A stretch of DNA of 64,000 nucleotides from Strigamia acuminata (GCA_949358305.1 OX442314.1:56243369-56307368); one strand, 5' to 3'; numbered from the stretch's first letter, positions 10,801 through 20,546 are shown. Notes: generated by a model not told the origin, from the letters alone. A program made the numbers and translations.

Positions 10801-10863
10801 GCGACTACCGGCTCGCTTGTTAACTTCTGAGTCGGAGTCCGTTACTCGAGTATTATCTGCCAT
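7780..10863 (-). CDS. Gypsy-1 gag
   Basis: 1027 residues from the ATG at 10861-10863 (MADNTRV). The frame is open a few codons further upstream but without an ATG. The first half is disordered and charged, rich in R, S, E and P, with RS/RE-like stretches around residues 400-560. A retrotransposon gag core follows, with AREWYQGLKGVNWDDFLMRF and an RYGETPEEVS motif. A single CCHC knuckle (CFKCNQPGHYSKEC) lies near 976. It ends in lysine-rich KNESKNES, encoded by the duplicated frameshift heptamers. The product should form the virus-like particle and bind RNA. The sequence is intact. The gag is unusually long because of the disordered N-terminal half, a trait shared with Gypsy-2 and Gypsy-3. Confidence 0.92.
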   Translation of the reverse strand: MADNTRVTDSDSEVNKRAGSRKGTDYHLRSGGPLPKASAHESRQKRRKAKPDRRSASEASHPSHAETRQRLDETERSEDPSHPKPPRPNRDGETSGNEVLSRNQSPRLTHDTEVSDPRATSSIQRTASDTTANSALNTPITHSRPASVMSEGHKSNSSSVKRVSSQPYSVSGTLIDAMQLAQAEGVRYTLPTGKITVYETLQIVRAALKAHSVSPQITIVEGAYAQQLVDSAQFEADAENEARQAIRERRRKLAEREAQALEYGRTQLNPITPEEVEIVDRALRAHRYAFHSQQEAERAFMARLRRDDPKSVRKPEVSSSELSDESLEGDPKRTPKAKPKPQPERATLATPRKRDASAREQQTRPRMQALDSATNNAITRLINANNAKRNEEQALTSQQHDDPQGTEWQQPVPILEDDESSRRQSHDRTSSREEGKRDERPKYYHYGNSDSSSDGLESNAPSHHDSERGSGERRRERERDERREKERDDRRRGRKESNSSRRNPPRRSPSPDPSSDPSSNDDRRKNKSNNRRKRSNSPRDREKRRRSENSDHRREEFQDLPRQSAFTDSTGRQYTMGELGRALLGSLKAEGIDLSKRNDRNRSTGDRVKKKYAVSRRDTMSITGNIRWQFYIQNRFDGSWKAGDRFLDEVIRIKTATKATVGDMLTHGIVELMTGSAREWYQGLKGVNWDDFLMRFDLRYGETPEEVSRKMRGLRQMPGETIMDYDIRARLLFEKAPMEFHATGFNLFFLGGLSEYSQRVLLEERAPTGGSYEEMSAFLFENTIDIEKRYYSALPEAEKAATANRLKLSAERYGATDKIMRPTEYLSGIMELAEASVGLQIKNKLTSTLPSNPLAAPKKAPTASAMQATLEEVKEGEEAGQDAGKSDEKEEKDDYSTDEEIRSYRDTLSTGCDEEGPLVHLIHRDRAVEEFRARLKPNAGRIPKYFRKNYTPPSKADPEKKKSTEAPRDKSNIRCFKCNQPGHYSKECPRTAKEDAKFDAIMKQMAEIKLAMAKNESKNESAQAAKK

Positions 10864-10915
10864 TTCTTGCTTTGGGTATGATGTAATCACAGGTTAGAAT
10901 CAGTTATTCAACTTG

Positions 10916-10933
10916 ATCCCGGACAGGCCCCCA
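10916..10933 (-). promoter_or_regulatory. Primer binding site of Gypsy-1, tRNA-Pro-like
   Basis: Minus-strand TGGGGGCCTGTCCGGGAT. The exact complement of the usual animal tRNA-Pro 3' end is TGGGGGCTCGTCCGGGAT, so there are two mismatches. Two bases (cg) separate it from the LTR. Confidence 0.7.
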
Positions 10934-10935
10934 CG

Positions 10936-11951
10936 TGTCGCGCCCCTACTTCGCTCTTGCAGACTCGTGGGCTGATTACTTAATTCGACTAACTCACTAC
11001 CGCTTTGTTCGAGCGGTTTACCCAAAGAAATGATTACACAGATATAAAAGGTAAAATATAATATAGATTTATTCTGTGGGACAATGTACAGATATATCTT
11101 ATATATATATATATGAAAGGTAAGTAAAAGGTAAATCGGAATGGGTGATGGGAATGGAAAGGTAAAGGTAAGATGAAAGCTGGCTGGAATCGGCGAGGTC
11201 GTCTGTTGTCTCGTTCGTGTCCAAGATGGCGTCCTCGTTGTGGCAACGTGATGTCGGCTTGGGCCGGCGTGGCAATATGGCGTCCTCGACTCGTCTCTGG
11301 CTGGTCCTTCGGGCTCACGCTGGTCAGGCGCGAGTGAATGCTTAGTTAAAAGGCTTACTTCGGTCTGTTGTCTAGGTTTTTGTGTGGTGTCCGGCGATCA
11401 CACAGCGGCGGACTCTTCTGGCTCCCGGCGGTCACACAGCGGCGGGAACACTCGTCGTTGTTTTACTGCAGTTTAGGCTTGTGCGACCGTTTGTCTGCAC
11501 AACTCGCTAAACTGGAGTGGTTTTTACTATTTCTAGCTGGTGTGCTAAAATAGTGTGGTAATCTTATCTCGCAGGTTACTCTGCGGAGTTTGACACTGAC
11601 CAAACGTACTCACGGTAAATTGTCCTTTGTCCTTGGTCAATCCCAGTATATTTACTTGGGCCTGATCTTGTAGGACGACGGGTTTACGTGTGTTTCTCGT
11701 TTGATGGTTGTGTTGGTTCTGCCCGCTCAGTGCAAGGCACATTCCTTTGCACAAAGCGGGGTTGACAGGTGACCGGAATCACCCAATGGTGGGGTGGACG
11801 AGCCATCCCCACTCCCTCAGGGCAGACGCCTGTCCATTGACTAGATGTCAATGCACTGAGGGAAGGGAGACGCGCTTGCGGCTCCCCTTACACTCGAAAC
11901 GAGGTCACGAGAGAAACTCTTCGTTGACCCCGGTCCAGTCGGGTCACAACA
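10936..11951 (-). repeat. Gypsy-1 5' LTR
   Basis: 1016 bp. In element orientation it starts TGTTGTGACCC (at 11951) and ends CGCGACA (at 10936), next to the primer site. The outer ~600 bp (11350-11951) align by eye with 17800-18401, the solo LTR further right. An AATAAA signal (plus-strand TTTATT near 11068) and a short TA run near 11100 lie in the inner half. No gene. Confidence 0.8.
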
Positions 11952-12239
11952 AAGTATCACAATGAATTAAGGTATTTTTCAACTCTGTAGTTGATGCATC
12001 ACCATTCAATATTTTCCAACACCTCTGCAAGTACTTGTTGAGCATTTCATAATTGAAAACTGATAGTACAGAGTTGATCAGAACTAAACTTTGAAAATTT
12101 CCGGGTTTCCTCACCGTATAGTTACCCACGTAACTTGAATATAATGAAATTCTTAAACGTATCGTAAAAAACAGCTAATGGAGTTGGATTTAACTAAAAG
12201 TTTGTAGACACGAGAAAAGCACGACTTGTTGAGTTTCAT
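11952..12239. other. Flank of Gypsy-1, no gene recognised
   Basis: AT-rich sequence just outside the Gypsy-1 LTR. A 61-codon minus-strand frame (11944-12129) exists but has no recognisable motif and partly overlaps the LTR, so I do not call it a gene. The expected target duplicate starts aagta at 11952; its partner is outside the window. Confidence 0.4.
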
Positions 12240-12400
12240 TTACAAAAAGTACTGTAAATTTTTATTCAATAGAGGAATTAAGTCCTCCCCTTTTCTAAGA
12301 AATAGCATAAGATGGGTCACAGGTGAGTCTTTGACGCCTGCACCACTGTAGTCAAAAACACAACTAATTTAATTTGCTTTGGAAACCATCAGTTTCCACA
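12240..12400 (-). other. 3' untranslated region of ORF3-like copy B: hairpins and AATAAA
   Basis: This block matches 51850-52030 beside copy C. Both hold the hairpin TGGAAAC-5 nt-GTTTCCA (here 12380-12398), a second weaker hairpin (12320-12340) and an AATAAA signal in minus-strand sense (plus TTTATT at 12261-12266). The order, hairpins then polyadenylation signal downstream of the coding part, fits a transcript 3' end. Confidence 0.55.
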
Positions 12401-12794
12401 CAATCCATGCAATTTGATCGCTTCATACAAAAAACTCTGTCAAATCTATTAAAATGAAAAAATAAGTCAATAATTCTAAATACCAGTAGTATAATAAAAA
12501 AATGTACGATTGTAATGCAGCTATACAATCATGATAATTACTAAATTGATTATTGCTGCAAAAAAAATCAAAATTATTATTGAGATATTGTAAGTGTTTA
12601 ATCAATTCACTTTTCTCTTTACATTATTTTTTAGACTAAGGCTTTGAAAGCAAACAAGTAAATAACACAAGATAAATAGACATAATGTAAACCTTTACAT
12701 AAACGTTTCCAAGGGCAACATATAACAAAGCGTGCGCGCAGCCAAACGTCAACGGACTCGTAAAACAATAAGGTTTGGCAAACTATAACGTGAA
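12401..12794. other. AT-rich stretch within copy B, nothing recognised
   Basis: Copy C lacks this segment between its coding part and the shared 3' hairpins. It may be an intron or an insertion. The minus-strand 60-codon frame at 12423-12605 is F/L/N-rich low-complexity and is not supported. Confidence 0.35.
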
Positions 12795-13202
12795 TGAGCT
12801 ACGTGGCACCTCTTCCCTTGTGAGGAAATGTCGGGGCGCGCATGGTCGTCCGATCCTCTCAGTGAATCTCTCGGGTAAGGGACGGAAACTCTCAATTGGT
12901 GGGTCAACTGCCTGTCTTGCCTGTTGAAAAAAATTCAAGGCAGTGGGGAGTCCCGCCACCCAATCTTTGCGGATAGCAACAGGTAGCTGCTCTACTTGGG
13001 CCAGCTAGCACGCCCAGATGTGTTCCAGGACTGAGTATGGCTTCGAACGAAGTGGATTCAAGATCCACCTCATTATCATTACCGGCAGTTGATAATACAC
13101 GCTCCGACCCTGGTTCATTCTGTTAGACACGTCTAATGCCGCCTGTCTCACCATTGGCAGGTAGTGAAAAATTTCACACTCTGCCGCGTGTGTATTAACC
13201 AT
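12795..13202 (-). pseudogene. ORF3-like gene, copy B: C-terminal part
   Basis: Minus-strand translation gives THAAECEIFHYLP, VYYQLPVMIMRWILNP and VLEHIWA, then in another frame DPPIESFRPLPERF and GRPCAPR. These match, in order, the C-terminal third of the Gypsy-Q third gene (THAAEC corresponds to NEHAAEC near residue 478; DPPIASLRPLP follows further on). A stop follows VLEHIWAC and the frame shifts afterwards, so this copy is dead. The LINE at 13203 separates it from its middle part at 16805-17276. Function unknown. Confidence 0.7.
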
Positions 13203-13203
13203 C

Positions 13204-13603
13204 ACTGAGACGTGGCTATCCCCAGATTGCCCGAATAACATCATTGACATTCCCGGCTACTCCATCGTCCGCTCTGACCGCCCGTCTACCGGCGGTGGTG
13301 TGGCCGCTTACATAAAAAATGGCCACAGTCCTTTTTCCATCGTAACAGTGCAGTCCGAGGGCATCAAACTCCTCTCATGTATTTTGACTAACACCAACAC
13401 CGCCCTCCAAATCATCGTCCTCTATCGCCCGAGCACAAAACCTATTTCTCGTGCACTAGAGCTTATCTCCGACCTAATTGCCCCTAATACCTACATTATT
13501 TTAGCAGGAGATTTTAACTATAACTTCCTTCCTCAAAACCCGACTAACATAGTTAACAATTTCATGTCTAGTTTTGGCCTCCACCCGGTCATTCACACAC
13601 CAA
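13204..13603 (+). CDS. LINE endonuclease domain, 5'-truncated
   Basis: Apurinic-endonuclease-type domain. Visible motifs are ETWL at the start, GYSIVRSDRPSTGGGVA, IIVLYRPS and LAGDFNYNFLP. The N-terminal 40-50 residues are missing because the element is truncated. The frame runs into the hAT-type insertion at 13604, where ORF translation diverges. If the insert and one copy of its 8-bp target duplicate are disregarded, the frame continues directly into the RT part at 14540 with the expected endonuclease C-terminal motif (TSTLIDQIF). The domain is thus interrupted but not otherwise mutated. It would nick target DNA to prime reverse transcription. Confidence 0.85.
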
Positions 13604-14531
13604 TAAGCTTGTTAACGGATCGGATTGGAGCGGATTTCTGGCCAATCCGCATCCGATCCGAATTTTGCGGATTGGCGGAAAGTCAATCCGATCCGATCCG
13701 TGCGGATGAACCGCACAATCCGGATCAATTTCCGCCTAATCCGATCCGATCCGCGGATATGTCGGATCGAATTGCGGATTTAATCTTTTTTTTGCATTTT
13801 TTTTTCCAGACTATTTTCTGCCTTTAATTCAATTTAGATTCACCAAATTTGCCCCGAATTCAATAGTTTGGAATTCGGGGCAAATTTGGTGAAAACACTT
13901 TCTTCGTTTTTAATCAAAAAACGAAGAAAACGTGGACGTTTTCTTCACGAATCATGAATATCACGAACCGATCAATATTCAATTTTCAATTTTCAATTTT
14001 TCGGTGCACAAAATGCCTTTTTCGTTGCACAAAAATGCCTTCTTCAGTGCAAAAATGCATATCTGTCGATACATTTTTGCACGAGAGCATCACCCAGCAC
14101 TGAAAACAAATCCAAAATAAAATAGCAACCTGTTGCATTAAACGAAGTTTTTATGTGTCAAATAAACCCTTTCCCCAAATCTTCGACTTGCATTTCTTCA
14201 ATTCAGATTCACCAAATTTGCCCCGAATTCAATAGTTTTGAATTCGGGGCAAATTTGGTGAAAACGCTTTCTTCGTTTTTAATCAAAAAACGAAGAAAAC
14301 GTGCGACGTTTTCTTCACGAATCATGATACGTGAAGAAAACGTCGCACGTGCGGATGGCTCGGATCAATCCGCGGATCAGCGGATTCTCATCCGCGGATT
14401 GACCGTGCGGATGGATCGTCGAACCGATCCGCAAAACAATGGCGGCCGGATATTTCGGTAAGATCCGCATCCGATCCGATCCGATCCGATCCGCGGATTT
14501 GCGGATGGGGCGGATCGGATTAACAAGCTTA
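13604..14531 (+). mobile_element. 928-bp non-autonomous hAT-type element, copy 1
   Basis: The ends are TAAGCTTGTTAA and its inverted complement. It is flanked by the perfect 8-bp duplicate cacaccaa (13596-13603 and 14532-14539), the size made by hAT transposases. Inside are satellite-like runs of CGGATC/GATCCG near both ends and several perfect hairpins: 21-bp arms at 13841-13861/13871-13891, 21-bp arms at 14210-14230/14240-14260, and 19-bp arms at 14301-14319/14330-14348. The short frames in it (62 and 102 codons) follow the repeats and are not genes. It splits the LINE frame precisely. Confidence 0.9.
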
Positions 14532-14539
14532 CACACCAA

Positions 14540-16740
14540 CCCGTACAACAGACACTACATCGACTTTAATTGACCAAATATTTGTGACCAAGAGCATAAC
14601 TTTCTCCCCCTGCCATCTTACAGACCTTGATAGGCTTGACCACAAAGTCGCCTCTCTTTCCTTCTCGATACCCAAACCCACAGTTCCTCGCCCCCCCAGT
14701 CGCACCAACCACTACTCATTTAAGAACTGCAACTGGGATGAAGTCAACAGGGCTATTACCCTCATTGACTGGTCTCCCATGCTCGCCACACTGGACCCTA
14801 ATGCTAAACTCATTATTTTCTACCACGAGACAACCAACATCCTTGCTAAATTCGCCCCTCCCAAGGCCAAGTCTCGTACTAAACCTAAGCAATGGTGGAC
14901 CACCGAACTCACCACCCTGCAAAAGAGGAAAACGCACGCATACTGTTACCGCTCCACACATCCCCTGAATTATAAAATTGCTCGCCGCCACTTTAAAGCC
15001 ATGGTCAAGCGCAACAAGCGTAGGGCCGTCATGGCATCAAGAAACTTTTGGCGCCTAATCAGCACCCGTACCGCTGCGGTCGAACTCCCCAATTCACCGA
15101 CCGCTCTAACCGATTATGCCCACATTTGTGACAATCCTCGTAATGTCACTACCAGCAATTACACTGAAACTGCCACACCCTCCCCACCCACGTTTCTTGA
15201 TTTCAATTATGTTACCCCCGCCGACGTATATCTGGCCGCCCTTAGGATAAATCTTTCGTCCAGGCACTCCCATGATCGTGTTCCGGGTATTGCCATCAAG
15301 AAAATACTTCCCGCCATTGTACTCCCGCTTACAAATATTCTCAACTCAATCATTGACACCTCCATATATCCCACTGTCTGGAAGCATGCTGTAGTCACCC
15401 CCATCTATAAAGGCGGTGACAAAAATTCTATCAAGAACTTTAGGCCCATCTCGTCCCTTCCCCCACTGTGCAAGATTGCTGACCACACTATCCTTATGCA
15501 AATTCGTCCAACTCTCTCGCACCACTCCCCTTTTACCCAATACGGTACCCGTCCTGGATCGAGCGCCCAGCAGCTAATTACCTCGCTCTACCTCGATATC
15601 ACCCACTGCTGTGACGTGTCTAAAGTCTTTCACCTTGCTAAAACCGATGTGTCGAAAGCATTCGACACCCCTCCCCAACGCTACGTCCTCGATTGTCTCC
15701 GAAACCACGGCATCGGCCCTAGACCTGTTAAACTCTTCGCCTCCTACTTCTCGGACAGAACTTTCCACATAGCCAATGACATATCCCAGACCGACTACCC
15801 CATCACTCGTGGCGTTGTCCAAGGCACCACCACTGGTCCCCTACTGTATAATTCAGCAGTGGCACCCGTCCTGTCACTTCCCCTTCAGTCGCGTATCCGG
15901 TCCTACGTAGACGACAACTTCCTGACCCAGGTTGCCGCGGCAAACCAGGAGCTCCCCGCCCAGCCCTGTTTTGCCCCAGACTTGGCCCTCCTTGCCGACT
16001 GGTACTCGAAACACGACATGGGTCTCAACAAGGAAAAAACCTCAACTCTGAGCTTCAAGCGACCCTCGAGGGGTGTCGTACCTTACCCCACCGAACAGAT
16101 TACAGTCCTGGGACTCATCCTCGACCCACATCTCACCTTTGGCCCTCATATCCGCCATTTAACTTTATTCCTTACCCGGTCAGCCTACATAGTGAAACAC
16201 CTGCGCCGAGTCCTGTCCCGTACAGAAATGATTAGTTACATAAAATCCAAGATTTACCCCGTCATCACCTATGCCTCGTCGATTTGGAACTCAACGGCCC
16301 GCCGGTTCAAGTTCCCTCTCGCTAAGGCGTACAACGCGGTCATCCGCAACGCTTTCAACCGTTACGATCGTAACCACATCACCCCGGTGTGCAACGAATT
16401 CGGTATCCTGACTTTGGACAACCTCCTCCTGCTTCATGATCTCTCTGCCATATCAGACGTCCTCCGTAATGCTGATCATCCGGCTCATACCATTACGGAA
16501 TTCTACCACTCTGATGTGGATACCCGGACGTCTCGCCGCCACAAGTTCGAGATCACGGTGGAGCGAACGACCTATCTACGCAAGACATTCCCACATAGAT
16601 GCACGTCACTCTGGAACGATCTTCCCATCGACCTCCGCATTACGGTCTTCGACTGTGCTGCCTCAAAGTGTCGTTTCCACTGCCGCCACCTTCATAAGCG
16701 TATAGGCAAACACCTATTAGACCAACAAGCTCTTTCATAA
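14540..16740 (+). CDS. LINE reverse transcriptase
   Basis: The frame is open from the hAT-type insertion to the TAA at 16738-16740, about 733 codons. RT motifs in order: TPIYKGGDKNSIKNFRPIS, the palm segment TDVSKAFDTPP, RGVVQGTTTGPLLYN, the catalytic RSYVDDNF with YVDD in place of the usual YADD, and the thumb region LGLILDPHLTF. A C-terminal region with conserved W and C residues follows, ending in CRFHCRHLHKRIGKHL. No stop or frameshift was seen. The protein would copy LINE RNA at the nicked target. There is no separate start codon here; the real protein begins upstream of the truncated endonuclease. Confidence 0.9.
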
Positions 16741-16771
16741 TTACCTGTATCTTACTCCATTGGAGTGTATA

Positions 16772-16803
<32 letters not shown>

Positions 16804-16804
16804 A

Positions 16805-17276
16805 TGGGTAAACCGTAATGACGGTTCTTCGCGGTGGTGGCGATGGCTTCTTCATCAACGGCTGAGCTGGTGGGAGCTCGGACGTTCTGGGACTTGGTTC
16901 AGGAGCCTTTTCAGGCTCGGGAACGCTTACGATTCCTGCTGACTGGGCGACTTCGCAGTGACTCGCTACTTCGGTGACTGGAGCGGTTGCCAATAACGCT
17001 GCCTTTTCTGCTTTCTCCGCTGCTTGTTTGGCACGTTTGGTCTTTAGATTGAGGGCCGCCAGGGTTCGCACTTCCTCTTGGGTCCACACCGTCACGCTGA
17101 AGCCTCCTGGCGTGTGGTTCTCGCCCACAAAGCGCAAATGAATGGGGTGGCCGTGGCGCATCATATCCCTGTCGATCATATAACGGCGCATGAAATATAG
17201 TATGGTGGGTCCACAACTATCTTCATCGAGTTGTTGCATGCGGGGAGGATCCCAAAGAGCTAATCGTCTTAAAAAA
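16805..17276 (-). pseudogene. ORF3-like gene, copy B: middle part
   Basis: Minus-strand frame with FVGENHTPGGFSVTVWTQEE, NLKTKRAKQAAEKAEKAALL, TAPVTEVASHCE and a proline-rich segment ending TVITVYPF. The Gypsy-Q third gene has FIVDNHRPGGYEVTTWTQDE, LKAKKANEE, MTPVTEATIQCG and VVTAYPF in the same order. The frame is cut at 16804 by the LINE tail and at 17277 by a solo LTR. Before the match it has an extra segment (LALWDPPRMQQLDEDSCGP) not seen in the Gypsy-Q gene. Function unknown. Confidence 0.7.
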
Positions 17277-18401
17277 TGTAGTCCTATCCCCACGAAACAA
17301 TTGTGAACTTGTTCATAAGGAACTATTGCCTTTTGACAATATACATAAAGGAAAAATAACAACAGCACCACCTACAAGCAATAAGAAGGCATGCTAACAA
17401 TGATAATAATGCATAGAAAAAGTTACAAATAATACCAAGCAACACCAATAATAAATAGCAATATGAAATAATTAATATAATACACTTAATTCACTTAAAT
17501 ACTCAAATAATAAATGTCAGAGACTAACAAAAATTACACGTTTACGTTGGACGTGAACTTAGCCACTTCAAGACAAATCATTGTGTATTTACACACAGAA
17601 AAGATAAAACCAGCGATAATATATAATAACTAGATTAAATACGGAATAATTGAATACAGAATTGAATAAGCAGTGTATCTAATCAAATACACATCAATAA
17701 ATACTAGAAACAATTCATATAACGAGACAATAAGAAACAATCAATGAAATATATGTATATCCGGTTCCATATTACATCATATAACGTTACGTACGTCTTA
17801 AATCGGCGGTGTTGTCTAGGTGCTTTTTGTGGTTGTCCGGCGTTTCACACAGCGGCGGACTCTTCTCTTTCCCGGCGATACTCACAGCGGCGGGAAGCTG
17901 GGCGTGGTTTTACCACAATTTAGGCTTGCGGGACCGTTTATCTTCGCAACTCACTAAATGTGGTGGTTTTATTATCGCTTCTAGCTGGTGTGCTAAAGCG
18001 ATGTGGTTAATTGATGCGTAGCTAACACTACGGAGGTATGACACAAGTCGAATTTACTTACGGTAAAAGTATTCCTAGTCCTTGGTCATTCCTTGTCTTT
18101 GTGGCATAGGCTTAATCTTGTAGGACGATTGGATTTACGTGTGTTCGGTTCGATTTTTGTGTTGGTTCTGTCGCTCTGTGCTGAGGCAAATTCCTCTGCA
18201 CAAAAGCGGGGTGACAAGTGACCGGAGCCACCCGTTGGTGTGTGAGTCCAGTCACTCGCATCCCCTCAGGGCAAACACCTGTCCATTGACTAGATGTCAG
18301 TGCACCAAGGGAAGGGAGGCGCCAACGTGACTCCCCCACACCCACTAGTGGGTCACGGAGAATATGCTCCAGTTTCGACCCACCCCAGTGGGGTCACTAC
18401 A
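17277..18401 (-). repeat. Solo LTR related to Gypsy-1
   Basis: 1125 bp bounded by TGTAGT (17277) and ACTACA (18401), an inverted pair. From about 17800 to 18401 it aligns by eye with the outer part of the Gypsy-1 LTR, including the shared block gtccattgactagatgtca. No internal retrotransposon sequence adjoins either end, so LTR-LTR recombination probably removed it. The flanks are runs of A, so the target duplicate cannot be sized. It interrupts ORF3-like copy B. Confidence 0.75.
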
Positions 18402-18790
18402 AAATGTAGGGTTTTCATTGCCGGTTATGTAAAAAATTTTGTTTTTCCCTTTGGTGATTATGGGTTCATGGGCGGCGCCGATTCTACGGTAGACCCATAA
18501 GGTGACCGGCAAGGGAGATTCCTCGGTATATTTATAAAAATTATTTAAATATGTATAGAACTCTTTCCCGTGGTCGGGAAGACAGGCCATGTAGGAGCGA
18601 GTTTCTTCATTCATTGAGAGATCAGGATAACGATTAGTGATCTTCTTATAAATCTCTGAGACTTGATTATGGTGGCGCTTGGAAACTTGTAAATTTATTA
18701 CACAGTTGGCCACCGTTAAACTTGTGTAGTTCTTTCAAATCAGGGTCCTTCTTCATTTCCTCCCAATGTGATTTCCCATGTATTTTAACT
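18402..18790 (-). pseudogene. Unknown coding segment 5' of copy B, probably its N-terminal part
   Basis: A minus-strand frame from about 18713 gives SEIYKKITNRYPDLSMNEE, YMACLPDHGKEFYTYL and ITGNENPTF up to the solo LTR; across the LTR it meets the copy B middle segment. Further upstream another frame gives HWEEMKKDPDLKELHKF, so there is a frameshift near 18720. I do not recognise the family. It has no counterpart in the Gypsy-Q gene, so it could be a separate domain of a longer relative, or an unrelated exon. Confidence 0.45.
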
Positions 18791-19026
18791 CCAAAATACA
18801 ACTGCCAAACGCGAGGACGCCGAAAACACGGCAAATATGCAAAAAGTTAACCAAAATTTAATTAAAAAAAATTGTCATCAAAGCAAACATATCAAACGTC
18901 TGCCAACTCTTCGTTAAGTGGGCCTAATATTCCAAACTTTTCATAAAAACCAATGCATTCCAAAGTTTAAAAAACGACGAAATCTGCACAACAAATTTTG
19001 CACCCACTTGCGAAGTTGGTCACACA
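18791..19026. other. Unassigned AT-rich stretch
   Basis: No frame, repeat boundary or RNA gene recognised between the copy B remnant and the second hAT-type element. Confidence 0.4.
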
Positions 19027-19034
19027 GGTGTGGT

Positions 19035-19962
19035 TAAGCTTGTTAATCCGATCCGCCCCATCCGCAAATCCGCGGATCGGATCGGATCGGATCGGATGCG
19101 GATCTTACCGAAATATCCGGCCGCCATTGTTTTGCGGATCGGTTCGACGATCCATCCGCACGGTCAATCCGCGGATGAGAATCCGCTGATCCGCGGATTG
19201 ATCCGAGCCATCCGCACGTGCGACGTTTTCTTCACGTATCATGATTCGTGAAGAAAACGTCGCACGTTTTCTTCGTTTTTTGATTAAAAACGAAGAAAGC
19301 GTTTTCACCAAATTTGCCCCGAATTCAAAACTATTGAATTCGGGGCAAATTTGGTGAATCTGAATTGAAGAAATGCAAGTCGAAGATTTGGGGAAAGGGT
19401 TTATTTGACACATAAAAACTTCGTTTAATGCAACAGGTTGCTATTTTATTTTGGATTTGTTTTCAGTGCTGGGTGATGCTCTCGTGCAAAAATGTATCGA
19501 CAGATATGCATTTTTGCACTGAAGAAGGCATTTTTGTGCAACGAAAAAGGCATTTTGTGCACCGAAAAATTGAAAATTGAAAATTGAATATTGATCGGTT
19601 CGTGATATTCATGATTCGTGAAGAAAACGTCCACGTTTTCTTCGTTTTTTGATTAAAAACGAAGAAAGTGTTTTCACCAAATTTGCCCCGAATTCCAAAC
19701 TATTGAATTCGGGGCAAATTTGGTGAATCTAAATTGAATTAAAGGCAGAAAATAGTCTGGAAAAAAAAATGCAAAAAAAAGATTAAATCCGCAATTCGAT
19801 CCGACATATCCGCGGATCGGATCGGATTAGGCGGAAATTGATCCGGATTGTGCGGTTCATCCGCACGGATCGGATCGGATTGACTTTCCGCCAATCCGCA
19901 AAATTCGGATCGGATGCGGATTGGCCAGAAATCCGCTCCAATCCGATCCGTTAACAAGCTTA
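19035..19962 (-). mobile_element. 928-bp non-autonomous hAT-type element, copy 2 (inverted)
   Basis: Same length and same terminal sequence as copy 1 but in the opposite orientation; the internal 102- and 62-codon frames are identical at protein level to those in copy 1. It is flanked by its own perfect 8-bp duplicate, ggtgtggt (19027-19034 and 19963-19970). Two independent target duplicates prove the element borders. Near-identity of the copies implies recent movement. Confidence 0.92.
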
Positions 19963-19970
19963 GGTGTGGT

Positions 19971-20546
19971 AAAACTGGACGACTGTGCCAGTATTGTGTC
20001 TTGACTAATTTAGAATGTGAATTGGTCGCTCCATTGAGGAGCGACCGTAATAATATACACACGCACAAGAATCACACAATGAAGAAAGCCATTCATTCTT
20101 CCGGTTGCAATAGCAACCAGACATAACAATCACTCATGAATTACAATTATACTATTACATAATATACTGTTGAGAAAGAAATGATCTAAAACACAACAGT
20201 TTTCAAGTTTGCATCTTTTATTACTTGGTACTGTTGGTAGATTTAAAATTGCTAAGTAAATCATCCCAATTGAGTAAGTCTATCATATGGCTGAAACCAG
20301 TCAATATTTAGCATTATTTTAAGAAAAAAAACATTTTTCTGCCATTCTTTACATAGTTTCCCATTCTAAACGTCTTCCGTTGTGATTGAATCAATTTTTC
20401 TCGTAATCCATTCTATGAATGTTAATTTTCCTGGGCCTTTGGAAGATATGCTACTCCATATCAGTAGGCTGACAGGATGCTTCACAGAGGTGTTCAGACA
20501 TTTTGGATTATTTTATTTTCCCTTTTGTTGCCAAACTCGGACTCAG
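19971..20546. other. Unassigned sequence with two perfect hairpins
   Basis: No gene. GGTCGCTCC-5 nt-GGAGCGACC lies at 20024-20046 and GGTTGC-4 nt-GCAACC at 20103-20118. The rest (20120-20546) is AT-rich single-copy-looking DNA. Confidence 0.45.

Larger units (their letters stand above)
4633..11951 (-). mobile_element. Gypsy-1, Gypsy/Ty3 retrotransposon interrupted by BEL/Pao-1
   Basis: A minus-strand Gypsy element with 5' LTR (10936-11951), proline-like primer site, gag and pol in the -1 frame relative to gag. BEL/Pao-1 cuts it inside the integrase core. The rest of integrase and the 3' LTR should resume beyond the left edge. It resembles Gypsy-2 and Gypsy-3 in gene order, primer site and frameshift signal. 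Confidence 0.9.
13203..16804 (+). mobile_element. 5'-truncated non-LTR retrotransposon (LINE) with an AAAT-repeat tail
   Basis: The coding frame starts abruptly inside the endonuclease (ETWLSPDCP) at about 13204 and ends at 16740, followed by a short 3' UTR and about eight TAAA units (16773-16804). It inserted between the YPF and THAAEC codons of ORF3-like copy B. A 928-bp hAT-type element interrupts it at 13604-14531. I found no clear target duplication. 5' truncation and a short repeat tail are typical of LINE insertion; the clade is uncertain (Jockey/CR1/L2-like range). Confidence 0.88.

Noticed and set aside
11034-11318. 94-codon minus-strand protein ending in hydrophobic residues
   Set aside because: Lies in the Gypsy-1 LTR across a TA repeat; no motif.
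13932-14461. 62- and 102-codon proteins conserved between two loci (also 19105-19634)
   Set aside because: The loci are two copies of the same non-autonomous element; the frames follow its repeats.
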